A stretch of DNA of 64,000 nucleotides, taken from assembly GCA_015709715.1 (NCBI GenBank), contig CP054184.1, positions 434,001-498,000 on the forward strand, in the 5' to 3' direction. The position numbers and the translations under genes were made by a program. The DNA is from Nitrospira sp. (lineage in GTDB: Bacteria; Nitrospirota; Nitrospiria; Nitrospirales; Nitrospiraceae). A model generated the notes under the pieces. That model saw nothing but the letters and a program-made list of their open reading frames with translations, did not search any database and was not told the DNA's origin. Positions 25,372 through 33,222 of this stretch are shown here, in pieces; the first letter of the stretch is position 1; each line of letters opens with the position of its first letter.

Positions 25372-27596
25372 GGTCTACCTTCCCTTCGGACTCTGTTGAT
25401 TGTCTTACTGCGGATCATGTTGGACCGGTCTGGCACCTTCACATCTTCGTCGTTCTCGTCCACGAGCTCTTTAGCATTGGCGGAGCGGTATTTTCTTCGT
25501 TCCTGCCGCTGCTCTTCCTTGCGATTCTTTTTTATTCCCTTCAAGCTCGCCGATTTCGACTCAGTGATTGGCGATTCCTTTGTCTTTTGTACAGCTTTGG
25601 TGATGACATCCTTTATCTCCGCCCTCGAATCAGCGAGGCGCTGCTCTTCATTTGAGCGCGAGCGTTCCCTCTGTTGCTTTTTCACAGCAAAATAATCGAT
25701 CACGTCATCCCAATGTCGATCGGCAAAGGCATGATCGCGTCCAAGCAAGTGGCATTCCTCAAGCCGCCCGTTTGGAAGCCTCACGAAAATGCTGCTGGTA
25801 TTTTCTTCGTGGTAGCTAACTCTGATCGATTCCGTGCCGTTCACGCGAGCCCTATCAAACCAATGTCCTCGTATTGCCGATTGGCAACTGTAAGACAAAC
25901 CCTCAAAGATAATGCCCTTCGGTGTGATGCGCGCTTGAGCACTGGGAAGTAGATTTGGCAAGAGTTCGGGTGACACTTCTCGCAGATGGCTACGATTACC
26001 TGCTCCCCAATGCCATAGATCCACTGGATACGGCGGCACGTCGTCCTCGATCATGAACTCCTCGTAGGGATACTCTTTTATCGGAAGTACATTGTTATGC
26101 TGATAAACGAGTTGAACGAACAACTGTTTGAACTCGAGCAAGGTCAACTTCGCATCCAGCCGGTAGTCTTCCCCCATCAAGGTTCGCTCTTCACGTACTG
26201 CCCCTGGCGTCCAACTCAACCCACGTTCATTGATCAACTTAAACTGTCGTTCCACTAGGCCTTTCCAGTCCGCTCGATAAGGCGCAGTGTTGTCCAACTG
26301 AATGTCAAGCCCCAACACAAGATCATCTGATGCATAACTCAAGTATTCTTTGCCGCGATCTGCGCGAATGGTCTCTGGCAAGTAATGGCAGGGCCATTCC
26401 TCCTCTGTTATCGGCCTAGCTAGCCCAATGGATTTGCAATATTCCGTTTTATCTTCCGCAGCATTCTTGATTGCTGCTATCGCACCACGCCATGAGGCGG
26501 GTCTAAGACCAATGTAGAAACCAACGATCAGACGACTAAAGACATCGATGACGACATAGATGATCGGTCGTCCGATGATCCTTCTCCGGGACAGTTGGCT
26601 CACGAGATAGACGTCGGCTACAGTGGAGTCAATTAGAAAACACGAACCAGGCCCAAAGGCACGCTTGGTTGGGCTGCCCACCATTCCTCTGTATTTGAGC
26701 TTGACGATGCGCTGGCCTTTTCGTCTCGACAAGTCGGCGATCCAGCGATCGCTATGACGATACCAATAGTGGGCCTGTCCTTTGGTTGGGCGCCGAGAAG
26801 GGGGGAGCAGGATTGGGGCGAGTACGCGGCTACGCAGCTCATATTCGCCGGCATTGAAATACTCTTCGGTCAGCCTTCTAAATGCTTCAGCGAAGGATAT
26901 CCCTTTATGCTTGGCGAATATCTTTCGAAGCCCACGCAGGGTTCGATCTCGCATCTCGATAGTCATATTGGGGCCGGTTTGCTCGTTCGTAGATCTGCTT
27001 AAGTCACTAGGCCGTCCCCTCTTAATGCATTCTGTCCGCTTCTCCTCTTTTTCAGATCGCAGTCGTGTCTTTCCCTTTCCGCCGCACAGGTGACGGAAAG
27101 GCAAAAATGCATTCTGAACTTGCCCCGCTTGCCACCAGCGATGGAGGTATTTGTAGATGACAGGCTTTTTCCATCTATGGATTTGAATGAGCTCATTAAC
27201 GATCTTGCTTCGTTCTTCCCGATCAAGGATGTTGATCCCTTCGACATACTGCCCCAATACTTGCCACACCTTGTCTCGCTCGTCGCGATGCGCTTCTGGC
27301 AGATCCTTTTCCTTCCATAAAAGACGATGAACGGGCAAACCACCCTCAGCACCATCTGTCTTATCAGTTGATGGCTTTTGCGTATATAGATCTTCCAAAA
27401 CGATCTTGGCCGTACCATTATCAACTGACGATTGCAGAACGTCGGCCTCGATGTCGTACGGCATACCAATCGGCTTCTTGTTATTGACGGGCATTGGATA
27501 GAGTGAGGCCCAATTCCGCTCCAGATCGATACGGAGTACCCGGTCTAGTCGACTATCCTCCACCCACTGAATAAGCGAGTTCTTAGCGATACCCAT
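25368..27596 (-). CDS. tnsB: TnsB-like DDE transposase
   Basis: The 742-residue protein fits TnsB of Tn7 (about 700 residues). After an N-terminal DNA-binding region it has the integrase core: Asp in SCFLIDSTVADVYLVS, the VIDVFSRLIVGFYIG strand, Asp in ETIRADRGKEYLSY and Glu in RADWKGLVERQFKLIN. A Mu-transposase-type C-terminal beta domain (GIIFEGLSYSCQSAIRGHWF) follows, then a charged tail for contact with TnsC. It joins the 3' ends of the element to target DNA. Its ATG overlaps the tnsA stop (TAATG). Confidence 0.93.
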   Translation of the reverse strand: MGIAKNSLIQWVEDSRLDRVLRIDLERNWASLYPMPVNNKKPIGMPYDIEADVLQSSVDNGTAKIVLEDLYTQKPSTDKTDGAEGGLPVHRLLWKEKDLPEAHRDERDKVWQVLGQYVEGINILDREERSKIVNELIQIHRWKKPVIYKYLHRWWQAGQVQNAFLPFRHLCGGKGKTRLRSEKEEKRTECIKRGRPSDLSRSTNEQTGPNMTIEMRDRTLRGLRKIFAKHKGISFAEAFRRLTEEYFNAGEYELRSRVLAPILLPPSRRPTKGQAHYWYRHSDRWIADLSRRKGQRIVKLKYRGMVGSPTKRAFGPGSCFLIDSTVADVYLVSQLSRRRIIGRPIIYVVIDVFSRLIVGFYIGLRPASWRGAIAAIKNAAEDKTEYCKSIGLARPITEEEWPCHYLPETIRADRGKEYLSYASDDLVLGLDIQLDNTAPYRADWKGLVERQFKLINERGLSWTPGAVREERTLMGEDYRLDAKLTLLEFKQLFVQLVYQHNNVLPIKEYPYEEFMIEDDVPPYPVDLWHWGAGNRSHLREVSPELLPNLLPSAQARITPKGIIFEGLSYSCQSAIRGHWFDRARVNGTESIRVSYHEENTSSIFVRLPNGRLEECHLLGRDHAFADRHWDDVIDYFAVKKQQRERSRSNEEQRLADSRAEIKDVITKAVQKTKESPITESKSASLKGIKKNRKEEQRQERRKYRSANAKELVDENDEDVKVPDRSNMIRSKTINRVRREGRP

Positions 27597-28438
27597 TAGG
27601 CGGCCGTCACGTATGAGGCGAGGGGTGTGTCAACTGTGTGCGTCAAGGAGAGAGGCCGGCGGGGGTTATAGGGCTTGTGCAGGTCTATGGGCCACTCTCG
27701 ATTGGCAATTAAATGCCTCGAGACCTTTAAACATGTTCCCACCCGATACCCCAAATTGTGGTCCAGGACAGTGCACAGCTTAACGAGGCTCGTCTTCCGC
27801 CTGAGCACTCCCGGTCTCAGTAGTCTTGCAATTCTTTTCACCTCTCGAGCCGAAAGGGGATAGAGCGACTCTAGTCGCCTATATGGACGGATGATTTCCA
27901 AGTTTCCTACATATGGAAGCGACGCCTCCTCCTCCGTCAATATCACGTGTCGGACAAGAGTGGGCATTGAATGCCAGTAGTCGCGTTCTATGGCTAATTT
28001 GTTCCGAACTCGTGGCCTAATGGCATCCTTCATGTATTTGACCGCGATGGCGACATCCCATTGTCGGCATCCACGCTTGAAGGTCACCAGAAAATCCGTC
28101 GTCATAACCGTCGGCACCCCTGTCCTAGGATAATAAGGATGACGAATGCCGAGATTATCGGCAATAACAAGAGTCCTAGCCCTATCGAGTGGGTATTGCT
28201 CTCTGATGTCCCACACATTGGGGAGGTCTTCGAGGAGCAAAAGTACTTGTCGCTCGAGCATGCTAAATGTGTGATGAATTCGATCGCAGAAAAGACTCTT
28301 TACTCGGCTCGATAAACCATAGGACGAAAATCTTCTTACGGTGAGCCACGGCTTATAAGAATCGCGAGAGCCACTTCCGAGTCCCTCCTCATACCATTTA
28401 GTGATCTGATCTTCAGAGATTGGAGTCCGGCGAGCCAT
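27596..28438 (-). CDS. tnsA: TnsA-like transposon endonuclease
   Basis: From the ATG at 28438 (MARRTPISEDQITKWYEEGL) the product is 280 residues, against 273 for TnsA of Tn7. The restriction-enzyme-like N-terminal fold shows the expected residues: Glu in FSMLERQVLLLLE, Asp in VMTTDFLVTF and Lys in VAIAVKYMKDA. A C-terminal winged-helix domain follows (LYPLSAREVKRIARLLRPG). TnsA cuts the 5' ends so that the element moves by cut and paste. The frame is open further upstream into the IS5 copy, but that extension is foreign. It is the first gene of the operon, so one transposon end should lie just above it. Confidence 0.92.
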   Translation of the reverse strand: MARRTPISEDQITKWYEEGLGSGSRDSYKPWLTVRRFSSYGLSSRVKSLFCDRIHHTFSMLERQVLLLLEDLPNVWDIREQYPLDRARTLVIADNLGIRHPYYPRTGVPTVMTTDFLVTFKRGCRQWDVAIAVKYMKDAIRPRVRNKLAIERDYWHSMPTLVRHVILTEEEASLPYVGNLEIIRPYRRLESLYPLSAREVKRIARLLRPGVLRRKTSLVKLCTVLDHNLGYRVGTCLKVSRHLIANREWPIDLHKPYNPRRPLSLTHTVDTPLASYVTAA

Positions 28439-28521
28439 CGTACTTTCCTGCCGTTCCGAGTAATAGTAGACACTCAATATCAGCAGGCATATCGGATAAT
28501 CTGACCAGAAACTTGAACTAG
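28439..28521. other. tnsA upstream region, disrupted by IS5; likely near a transposon end
   Basis: This 83-bp strip belongs together with 29703-29810 once the IS5 copy and one CTAG are removed. On the minus strand the joined sequence contains ATAGGCTATCAGTTAG and TGGCTATATCAGTCATC, two similar motifs that could be TnsB sites. An inverted pair CAGAAACTT / AAGTTTCTG is also present. No TGT/ACA terminus with a matching 5-bp duplication could be assigned. Confidence 0.35.
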
Positions 28522-29698
28522 GGAACGTCTGATTAATTCGCGTTTCCACGAAGCAATCTGTTTCTCGGTGGATCAAGACGGGCCATCAGCTGGGAACCCG
28601 CTGGTCCGAGAGCGCCTTTCTCGGATTCCTCCGCCGTCAGGCGGCCCGCGCCCCGTTCGCACCCCCGTCCGCTAGGCTGCCGCCAGCAAGTGCCGGCGTG
28701 CTACATACAGATTCGCCAAGCCGCAACTGATAGACAACCAGTGCGCATTCTTCGCGAGCCCCCGGTACCGCACTTTGGCCCACCCGAAGATCCGCTTGAT
28801 CACCAAGAACACATGCTCGACTTTGGCACGAACCTTCGACTTCGTCCGATTGCGGGCCCGCTCCGTCTCGCTCAAGGGCCGATGGCGATGGGCTTTCGTC
28901 TGGACGAAGCTCTTGGCATGGGGAGCATGGTGCTGAATCATGTCGCGTTGCCCGCTATAGGCGGCATCGCCCCATACTCGTGTCTCCTGTCCATGCAGCA
29001 ACTCCGGCAACACCTGGCTGTCATGGACATTCGCCGCCGTGGCCGCCACTGAGTGAACCAGCTTCGTCCGGCTGTCCACTCCAATATGCGCCTTCATGCC
29101 GAAATACCACTGGTTCCCCTTCTTGGTCTGATGCATCTCCGGATCTCGCTCTTTCTGGCGATTCTTCGTCGAACTGGGCGCATTGATGATCGTGGCATCC
29201 ACGATCGTGCCCCGGCTGACCTTCAGCCCGTGGGCAGCCAGATACGCGCCGATCCGCGCAAAGAGCTGTGCGCCCAAGTGGTGGGCTTCCAGCAGATGCC
29301 GAAACTTACAGATGGTGGTTTCATCCGGTACGGGCTCGCGGCCCAGATCAATCCCCACGAACTGCCGCATGGCGTGTGAGTCGTACAGCGCTTCCTCCAC
29401 CGCCGGGTCCGACAGGTTAAACCACTGTTGCAGACAATGGAGGCGCAACATGCGTTCGACACCCACGGGCGGACGCCCTGGGCCCTCGGCCTTGGGGTAG
29501 ACCGGCTCGATCGCCGCTACCAATTCCGCCCATGGAACAACCTGGTTCATCTCGTTGAGAAACTGCTCCCGGCGGGTGGGCTTGCGATACTGTTCAAACG
29601 AGACTTCGGCAAACGTCTGTTGCTGCATGGGGCACGCCTCCAGTTCAGTGCTGCGCTACCCTTAGCACATCATGCAAAGAGAATAAATCAGACCTTCC
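28522..29698 (-). mobile_element. IS5-family insertion sequence, copy 2 (1177 bp, inverted)
   Basis: The same 1177-bp element as at 16198-17374, in reverse orientation. Ends are GGAACGTCTGATT on the low-coordinate side and the complement of GGAAGGTCTGATT on the high side. A 4-bp duplication CTAG flanks it (28518-28521 and 29699-29702). It separates the tns operon from the CBASS operon and interrupts the tnsA leader region. Confidence 0.93.
28672..29628 (-). CDS. IS5-family transposase (copy 2)
   Basis: The 318-residue protein is identical to the transposase at 16268-17224, with the same DDE residues and ribosome binding site. Transcription runs toward tnsA, so read-through or an outward promoter could drive the tns operon. 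Confidence 0.95.
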   Translation of the reverse strand: MQQQTFAEVSFEQYRKPTRREQFLNEMNQVVPWAELVAAIEPVYPKAEGPGRPPVGVERMLRLHCLQQWFNLSDPAVEEALYDSHAMRQFVGIDLGREPVPDETTICKFRHLLEAHHLGAQLFARIGAYLAAHGLKVSRGTIVDATIINAPSSTKNRQKERDPEMHQTKKGNQWYFGMKAHIGVDSRTKLVHSVAATAANVHDSQVLPELLHGQETRVWGDAAYSGQRDMIQHHAPHAKSFVQTKAHRHRPLSETERARNRTKSKVRAKVEHVFLVIKRIFGWAKVRYRGLAKNAHWLSISCGLANLYVARRHLLAAA

Positions 29699-29810
29699 CT
29701 AGGTGAATCTGATGACTGATATAGCCAGGCAACAGAAGTTTCTGTCTATGCTGCCTCTTAGGAAGGTAGGTAATGAGTCTCAGCGATCAAAGCTAACTGA
29801 TAGCCTATTT

Positions 29811-30332
29811 TTATGATAAGCGTTGTCCCGACCCCAGCTGTATCTCTTCAACGAGTCGTGAGGAGTAGGTACCATCATGCCAACCGACCCATAATCCATC
29901 AGCATGGTTAGCGGTCCCTACGATGACCAAGACGAACCCGACGAGCTCATGTGTGGATTTCTTGAAGGAGTCAGCAATTCTACTCAAATCTTCGCTGGAA
30001 GGTTCAGGGTGCCTCTGTGGATGTGTATGCCAATCACCGACATAGTGCAGGCCCTGCATGAAGCAGGCTTCTATATCACTGTTCTCCTTTCCACGATCAG
30101 GACGAAAAAAGTACCGTCCTCGACTGTCACTTGTATAGGGCCCCGTTGCTTTAGAGATTTCAATCTGCGAGGGAGACAGCTTTGCGAACAACTGTCCTCC
30201 CGCCTCAGCGCGCCATGACCAGCGCTGACGATGGCGCCGAAAGTGCTTGACCGCGTCTTCGGTGAAGAGAAGTGTGTGACCGGTCTCTGCAACCCGATAG
30301 CGGAGCGGCGGCCGACCTGTCATTTTTGGCAT
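29811..30332 (-). CDS. cap3: CBASS Cap3-like JAB/MPN deconjugating protease
   Basis: The protein has a JAB/MPN metalloprotease core: GGQLFAKLSP at the first strand, the zinc motif VGDWHTHPQRHPEPSSEDLS (His-x-His followed by Ser and Asp), and FVLVIVGTANH. In type II CBASS, Cap3 removes CD-NTase conjugates made by Cap2. The start chosen (ATG at 30332) has AGGAG 11 bp upstream. An alternative ATG at 30323 overlaps the cap2 stop as ATGA and one at 30359 is also open. It is the last gene of the CBASS operon. Confidence 0.9.
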   Translation of the reverse strand: MPKMTGRPPLRYRVAETGHTLLFTEDAVKHFRRHRQRWSWRAEAGGQLFAKLSPSQIEISKATGPYTSDSRGRYFFRPDRGKENSDIEACFMQGLHYVGDWHTHPQRHPEPSSEDLSRIADSFKKSTHELVGFVLVIVGTANHADGLWVGWHDGTYSSRLVEEIQLGSGQRLS

Positions 30333-32128
30333 AAAGGACAGTGCTCCTGTACTGGCCACGCTAAACGGTAGACTCGTTCACCTGTGCCTATCTCGCCATA
30401 CCGGGCGATCCAGGCTTCGCTCCATTGGGCACCATGGCTGGTCAAAGCTTCCGAAGAACCAACCCAGAGTCGGTGGTGGGATCGTGCGATTGTTCCTTCA
30501 AGCACATCCAGGGCAGTCGAAGCAATCATGGCGTTGATGGGATTTGTTGCGATAGAACCAAACGGTTGAAAAAATCCGCCGCAGCCTGGTTCTCGTTGCG
30601 GTATCGGCGTCACGGACCATGAGATGGGCGAGTGCTGAAAGGTGCCTAATCCATCCATTCCACATGTGAGGCAGCCCCCCATATCAAGCACCGCCACCGC
30701 GTGGCCAGCACAGGCGTAGGCCTCGCTCCATCCGAAGACCACGGGAGGAAAGTGCGGACTCCGTCTAGCAAGCAGATTCAAGGCAGCCTCGGAAGCCCAA
30801 TCTCCTGTCGTCGACACGATGACATCGCATTCCCTAAAGAGTTGCTCCTTCTGCTGATACACGTCTTGCCATCGACGACCAGCCGCGACGATATCCAACT
30901 CCGGAAACCGCTGTTGCAGTTCCTTGCCGATCGCCTCAGCCTTGTTCGTTCCAACCTGGCCCGGACCACCAAGGATATGCCTCCCTACATTGTCCCATGA
31001 CAGTGTATCGTGATCCACAAGCACCAGTCGTCCGACTCCACCTTGTGCAAGCAACTCTGCGATTTGTGAACCGAGCGCACCGCAGCCAATGAGCATGATC
31101 CGCTTGTGCACGTGGCGAGCTGCCTTCGCATCGCCTCCTCGGGCATGGATCCATGCCCGATCACACCGCTGGACTCTTCGCTTTTCCAAGACACCGGGCG
31201 ACGCTAAATATCGTCTGGCAATGACAGCCGGAGGAATCTTTCCGGAGCGAAAGCCTCGAGTTAGCGACGAACGAGCATTGTGGTGAGGGATCGAATGGTT
31301 CAGTGGCAACGACCAGGCACCGGCTAGAACAGAGTCCTGGCCAACATCAAATCCAAACACGACGGGAAAACCTTCTTGGCTCGACTTGATGACCTTCACG
31401 AGGACATCAACACTGTGCTGCCCTAGTTTCTTCGCGATCTCTCGAAGAAAGGTGTTATTGGCCGGGTATTGTTCTGGGTAGAGTGGTGCAGGAAGCCACA
31501 AGAAAATCCCGGAACTGAAGGAGAACCGACTGCCCGTAAATTCTCCCTTGAAATGCTCGAGCCAGGTCCTCCCCTTCTCTGCGGTCTCGGCCAATAAGAC
31601 GAATCGTTGGCCTTCCCAATAGGCAATGCTCCGAGTTGGTCCAACTGGCTTCAGTATGCTCCAGAACCGCTTAACCTTCGCGTCATTAAGGCCTGCGCCC
31701 CAGTAGCTGATGACTTCGGTGGCTAAATCCGCCCGATTGGAGCCGTCCAGACACTGGCGAATCAAGTCACGGGCGTTCTGGACCAAATGGTCGATAAGCC
31801 GCACATCCGTAGATATTTCAAAACCGGCGTGTTCCGGAAGGAGGCACAGCTTCCCGCTTTGTTCGACGTGCGGCCAGCTGAGGAAACGGTCTTGGCCAAC
31901 GAGAAAGATGCTGGGCAGCGAGAAGGGAAAGTGAAGATCGACGATGATGTCCAGTTCAAACGATTGGCCGTTGACCTCAGTCGAGATCCGCCATCCCCTA
32001 GATGGCGAACTAGACCGACCCAGTTCTGAGGAAGATAGCTCTCGGCCGGGAGGTGTGTGATTCTGAATATACGCAGCAAGTGCGGCTACGGCCTTTCGGT
32101 GCCAGGCCGCAAGCGGCCAATCAGGCAT
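30320..32128 (-). CDS. cap2: CBASS Cap2: E2-E1 ubiquitin-transfer-like fusion
   Basis: The first 140 or so residues form an E2-like domain with a candidate catalytic Cys in SGKLCLLPEHAG. The C-terminal half is a ThiF/E1 adenylation domain starting near residue 343: the nucleotide loop MLIGCGALGSQIAELL, then LVLVDHDTLSWDNVGRHIL, and a likely E1 cysteine in GCGGFFQPFGS. A CPLCQK end closes it. In known systems Cap2 links the C-terminus of the CD-NTase to a partner and so primes signalling. The gene overlaps the CD-NTase by 8 bp and cap3 by up to 40 bp, so the three products are translationally coupled. Confidence 0.93.
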   Translation of the reverse strand: MPDWPLAAWHRKAVAALAAYIQNHTPPGRELSSSELGRSSSPSRGWRISTEVNGQSFELDIIVDLHFPFSLPSIFLVGQDRFLSWPHVEQSGKLCLLPEHAGFEISTDVRLIDHLVQNARDLIRQCLDGSNRADLATEVISYWGAGLNDAKVKRFWSILKPVGPTRSIAYWEGQRFVLLAETAEKGRTWLEHFKGEFTGSRFSFSSGIFLWLPAPLYPEQYPANNTFLREIAKKLGQHSVDVLVKVIKSSQEGFPVVFGFDVGQDSVLAGAWSLPLNHSIPHHNARSSLTRGFRSGKIPPAVIARRYLASPGVLEKRRVQRCDRAWIHARGGDAKAARHVHKRIMLIGCGALGSQIAELLAQGGVGRLVLVDHDTLSWDNVGRHILGGPGQVGTNKAEAIGKELQQRFPELDIVAAGRRWQDVYQQKEQLFRECDVIVSTTGDWASEAALNLLARRSPHFPPVVFGWSEAYACAGHAVAVLDMGGCLTCGMDGLGTFQHSPISWSVTPIPQREPGCGGFFQPFGSIATNPINAMIASTALDVLEGTIARSHHRLWVGSSEALTSHGAQWSEAWIARYGEIGTGERVYRLAWPVQEHCPLCQK

Positions 32129-33143
32129 ATCTCTCCCCGCCTTCTCTCTTAACGGGAAATTGAGGCTGGTTGCCCGACGTCGTCAGAATCGTGGGCCCTT
32201 GCGTCTTTCCTTCGTCATCTAGGAATTTGTTAAAGAAGTTGGTATTGAATACCTTGCCCCACGCCTGAAGCGCTGCTTTCTTCGTGCAATCCCGATCGTG
32301 AAGAATTGCCAACCACTCCAAGGCCTGCTTCAGCTGGGTCCTTAGCTCAACCATACTTGCGTCTTCGGCAGTTTTTGTCAAAGCCTCATCGACCACTGGA
32401 TGCCGAACCGTCAGATCCCATTCCAATCGGGCATGGATGCCACGGATGGTTTCATAGAAACTGACATCCTCTCGTCCTGCCAGCGCATGATATTTTTCGC
32501 TGGCCAAGACTGAAAGGATAAAACCGCTGGGCATATTCCATGATTCACGGCTCTTCGCAAAGGCTTTCAGGAGTCGAACTTGGCGACGCAGCTGCTGTTT
32601 TTTCCCCTCTTCATCGGGACTATGCGTCTGCACTTGGGCGTCGAACCACTCGGTGACGGCCTTGGGATTAGATTGGCGCCATTCAACGCTTGCGAGTTCA
32701 AGATAGGTAGCTCCAAGAATCGAGATCATCTGCCGGTACACCGGAATGTCGACATTGTGCCCTTCCTCGTAGTACACCCGCACGCAGTTAGTCCGTACTT
32801 CGGGTTCCTTCTTGAACCGTGAGTCCTGCACCGCCTGGCAGACGACCTGGCGTACTTGCAAGGGGGTCCATTGCCCACCTTGAGAACCGTGCAAATCGTC
32901 TGCACTGAAGATGACACCATCGTCAATGTCATAGTCACTTTTGGGCTGCTGGATAATGGTCTCCATATCGTAGGAACCCTGAATCAGAAAACTAGTCGGT
33001 GTCAGACCATGCGAAGCTTTGAGACCGTTCGAGACGCGCTCTCTATTCGTGTTTCGATGATCACGCAGTTTTTCCTGTACGGCTTCTGACAGACGGACTT
33101 TCTCATCGTGGAATGTGAGTAACTCGTGCGAACAATCAGGCAT
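32121..33143 (-). CDS. CBASS CD-NTase (cGAS/DncV-like nucleotidyltransferase)
   Basis: From the ATG at 33143, which follows a GGAGG at 8 bp, the product is 340 residues. The active site is clear: GSYDMETIIQQPKSDYDIDD contains the GS motif and the first two metal-binding Asp residues, and GHNVDIPVY supplies the third. A helical domain follows (AFAKSRESWNMPSGFILSVL). On phage infection such enzymes make cyclic oligonucleotides. The C-terminus ends GGERYA; a small final residue suits Cap2-dependent conjugation. The layout is closest to the DncV-type enzymes that pair with patatin effectors. Confidence 0.92.
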   Translation of the reverse strand: MPDCSHELLTFHDEKVRLSEAVQEKLRDHRNTNRERVSNGLKASHGLTPTSFLIQGSYDMETIIQQPKSDYDIDDGVIFSADDLHGSQGGQWTPLQVRQVVCQAVQDSRFKKEPEVRTNCVRVYYEEGHNVDIPVYRQMISILGATYLELASVEWRQSNPKAVTEWFDAQVQTHSPDEEGKKQQLRRQVRLLKAFAKSRESWNMPSGFILSVLASEKYHALAGREDVSFYETIRGIHARLEWDLTVRHPVVDEALTKTAEDASMVELRTQLKQALEWLAILHDRDCTKKAALQAWGKVFNTNFFNKFLDDEGKTQGPTILTTSGNQPQFPVKREGGERYA

Positions 33144-33222
33144 ATGTGTTCCTCCATGACGAAATCTCGATGTAGGCAGCAAGTAGGCTAGACATCCAAG
33201 GCCCGCTCCTATCAAACGGGAA

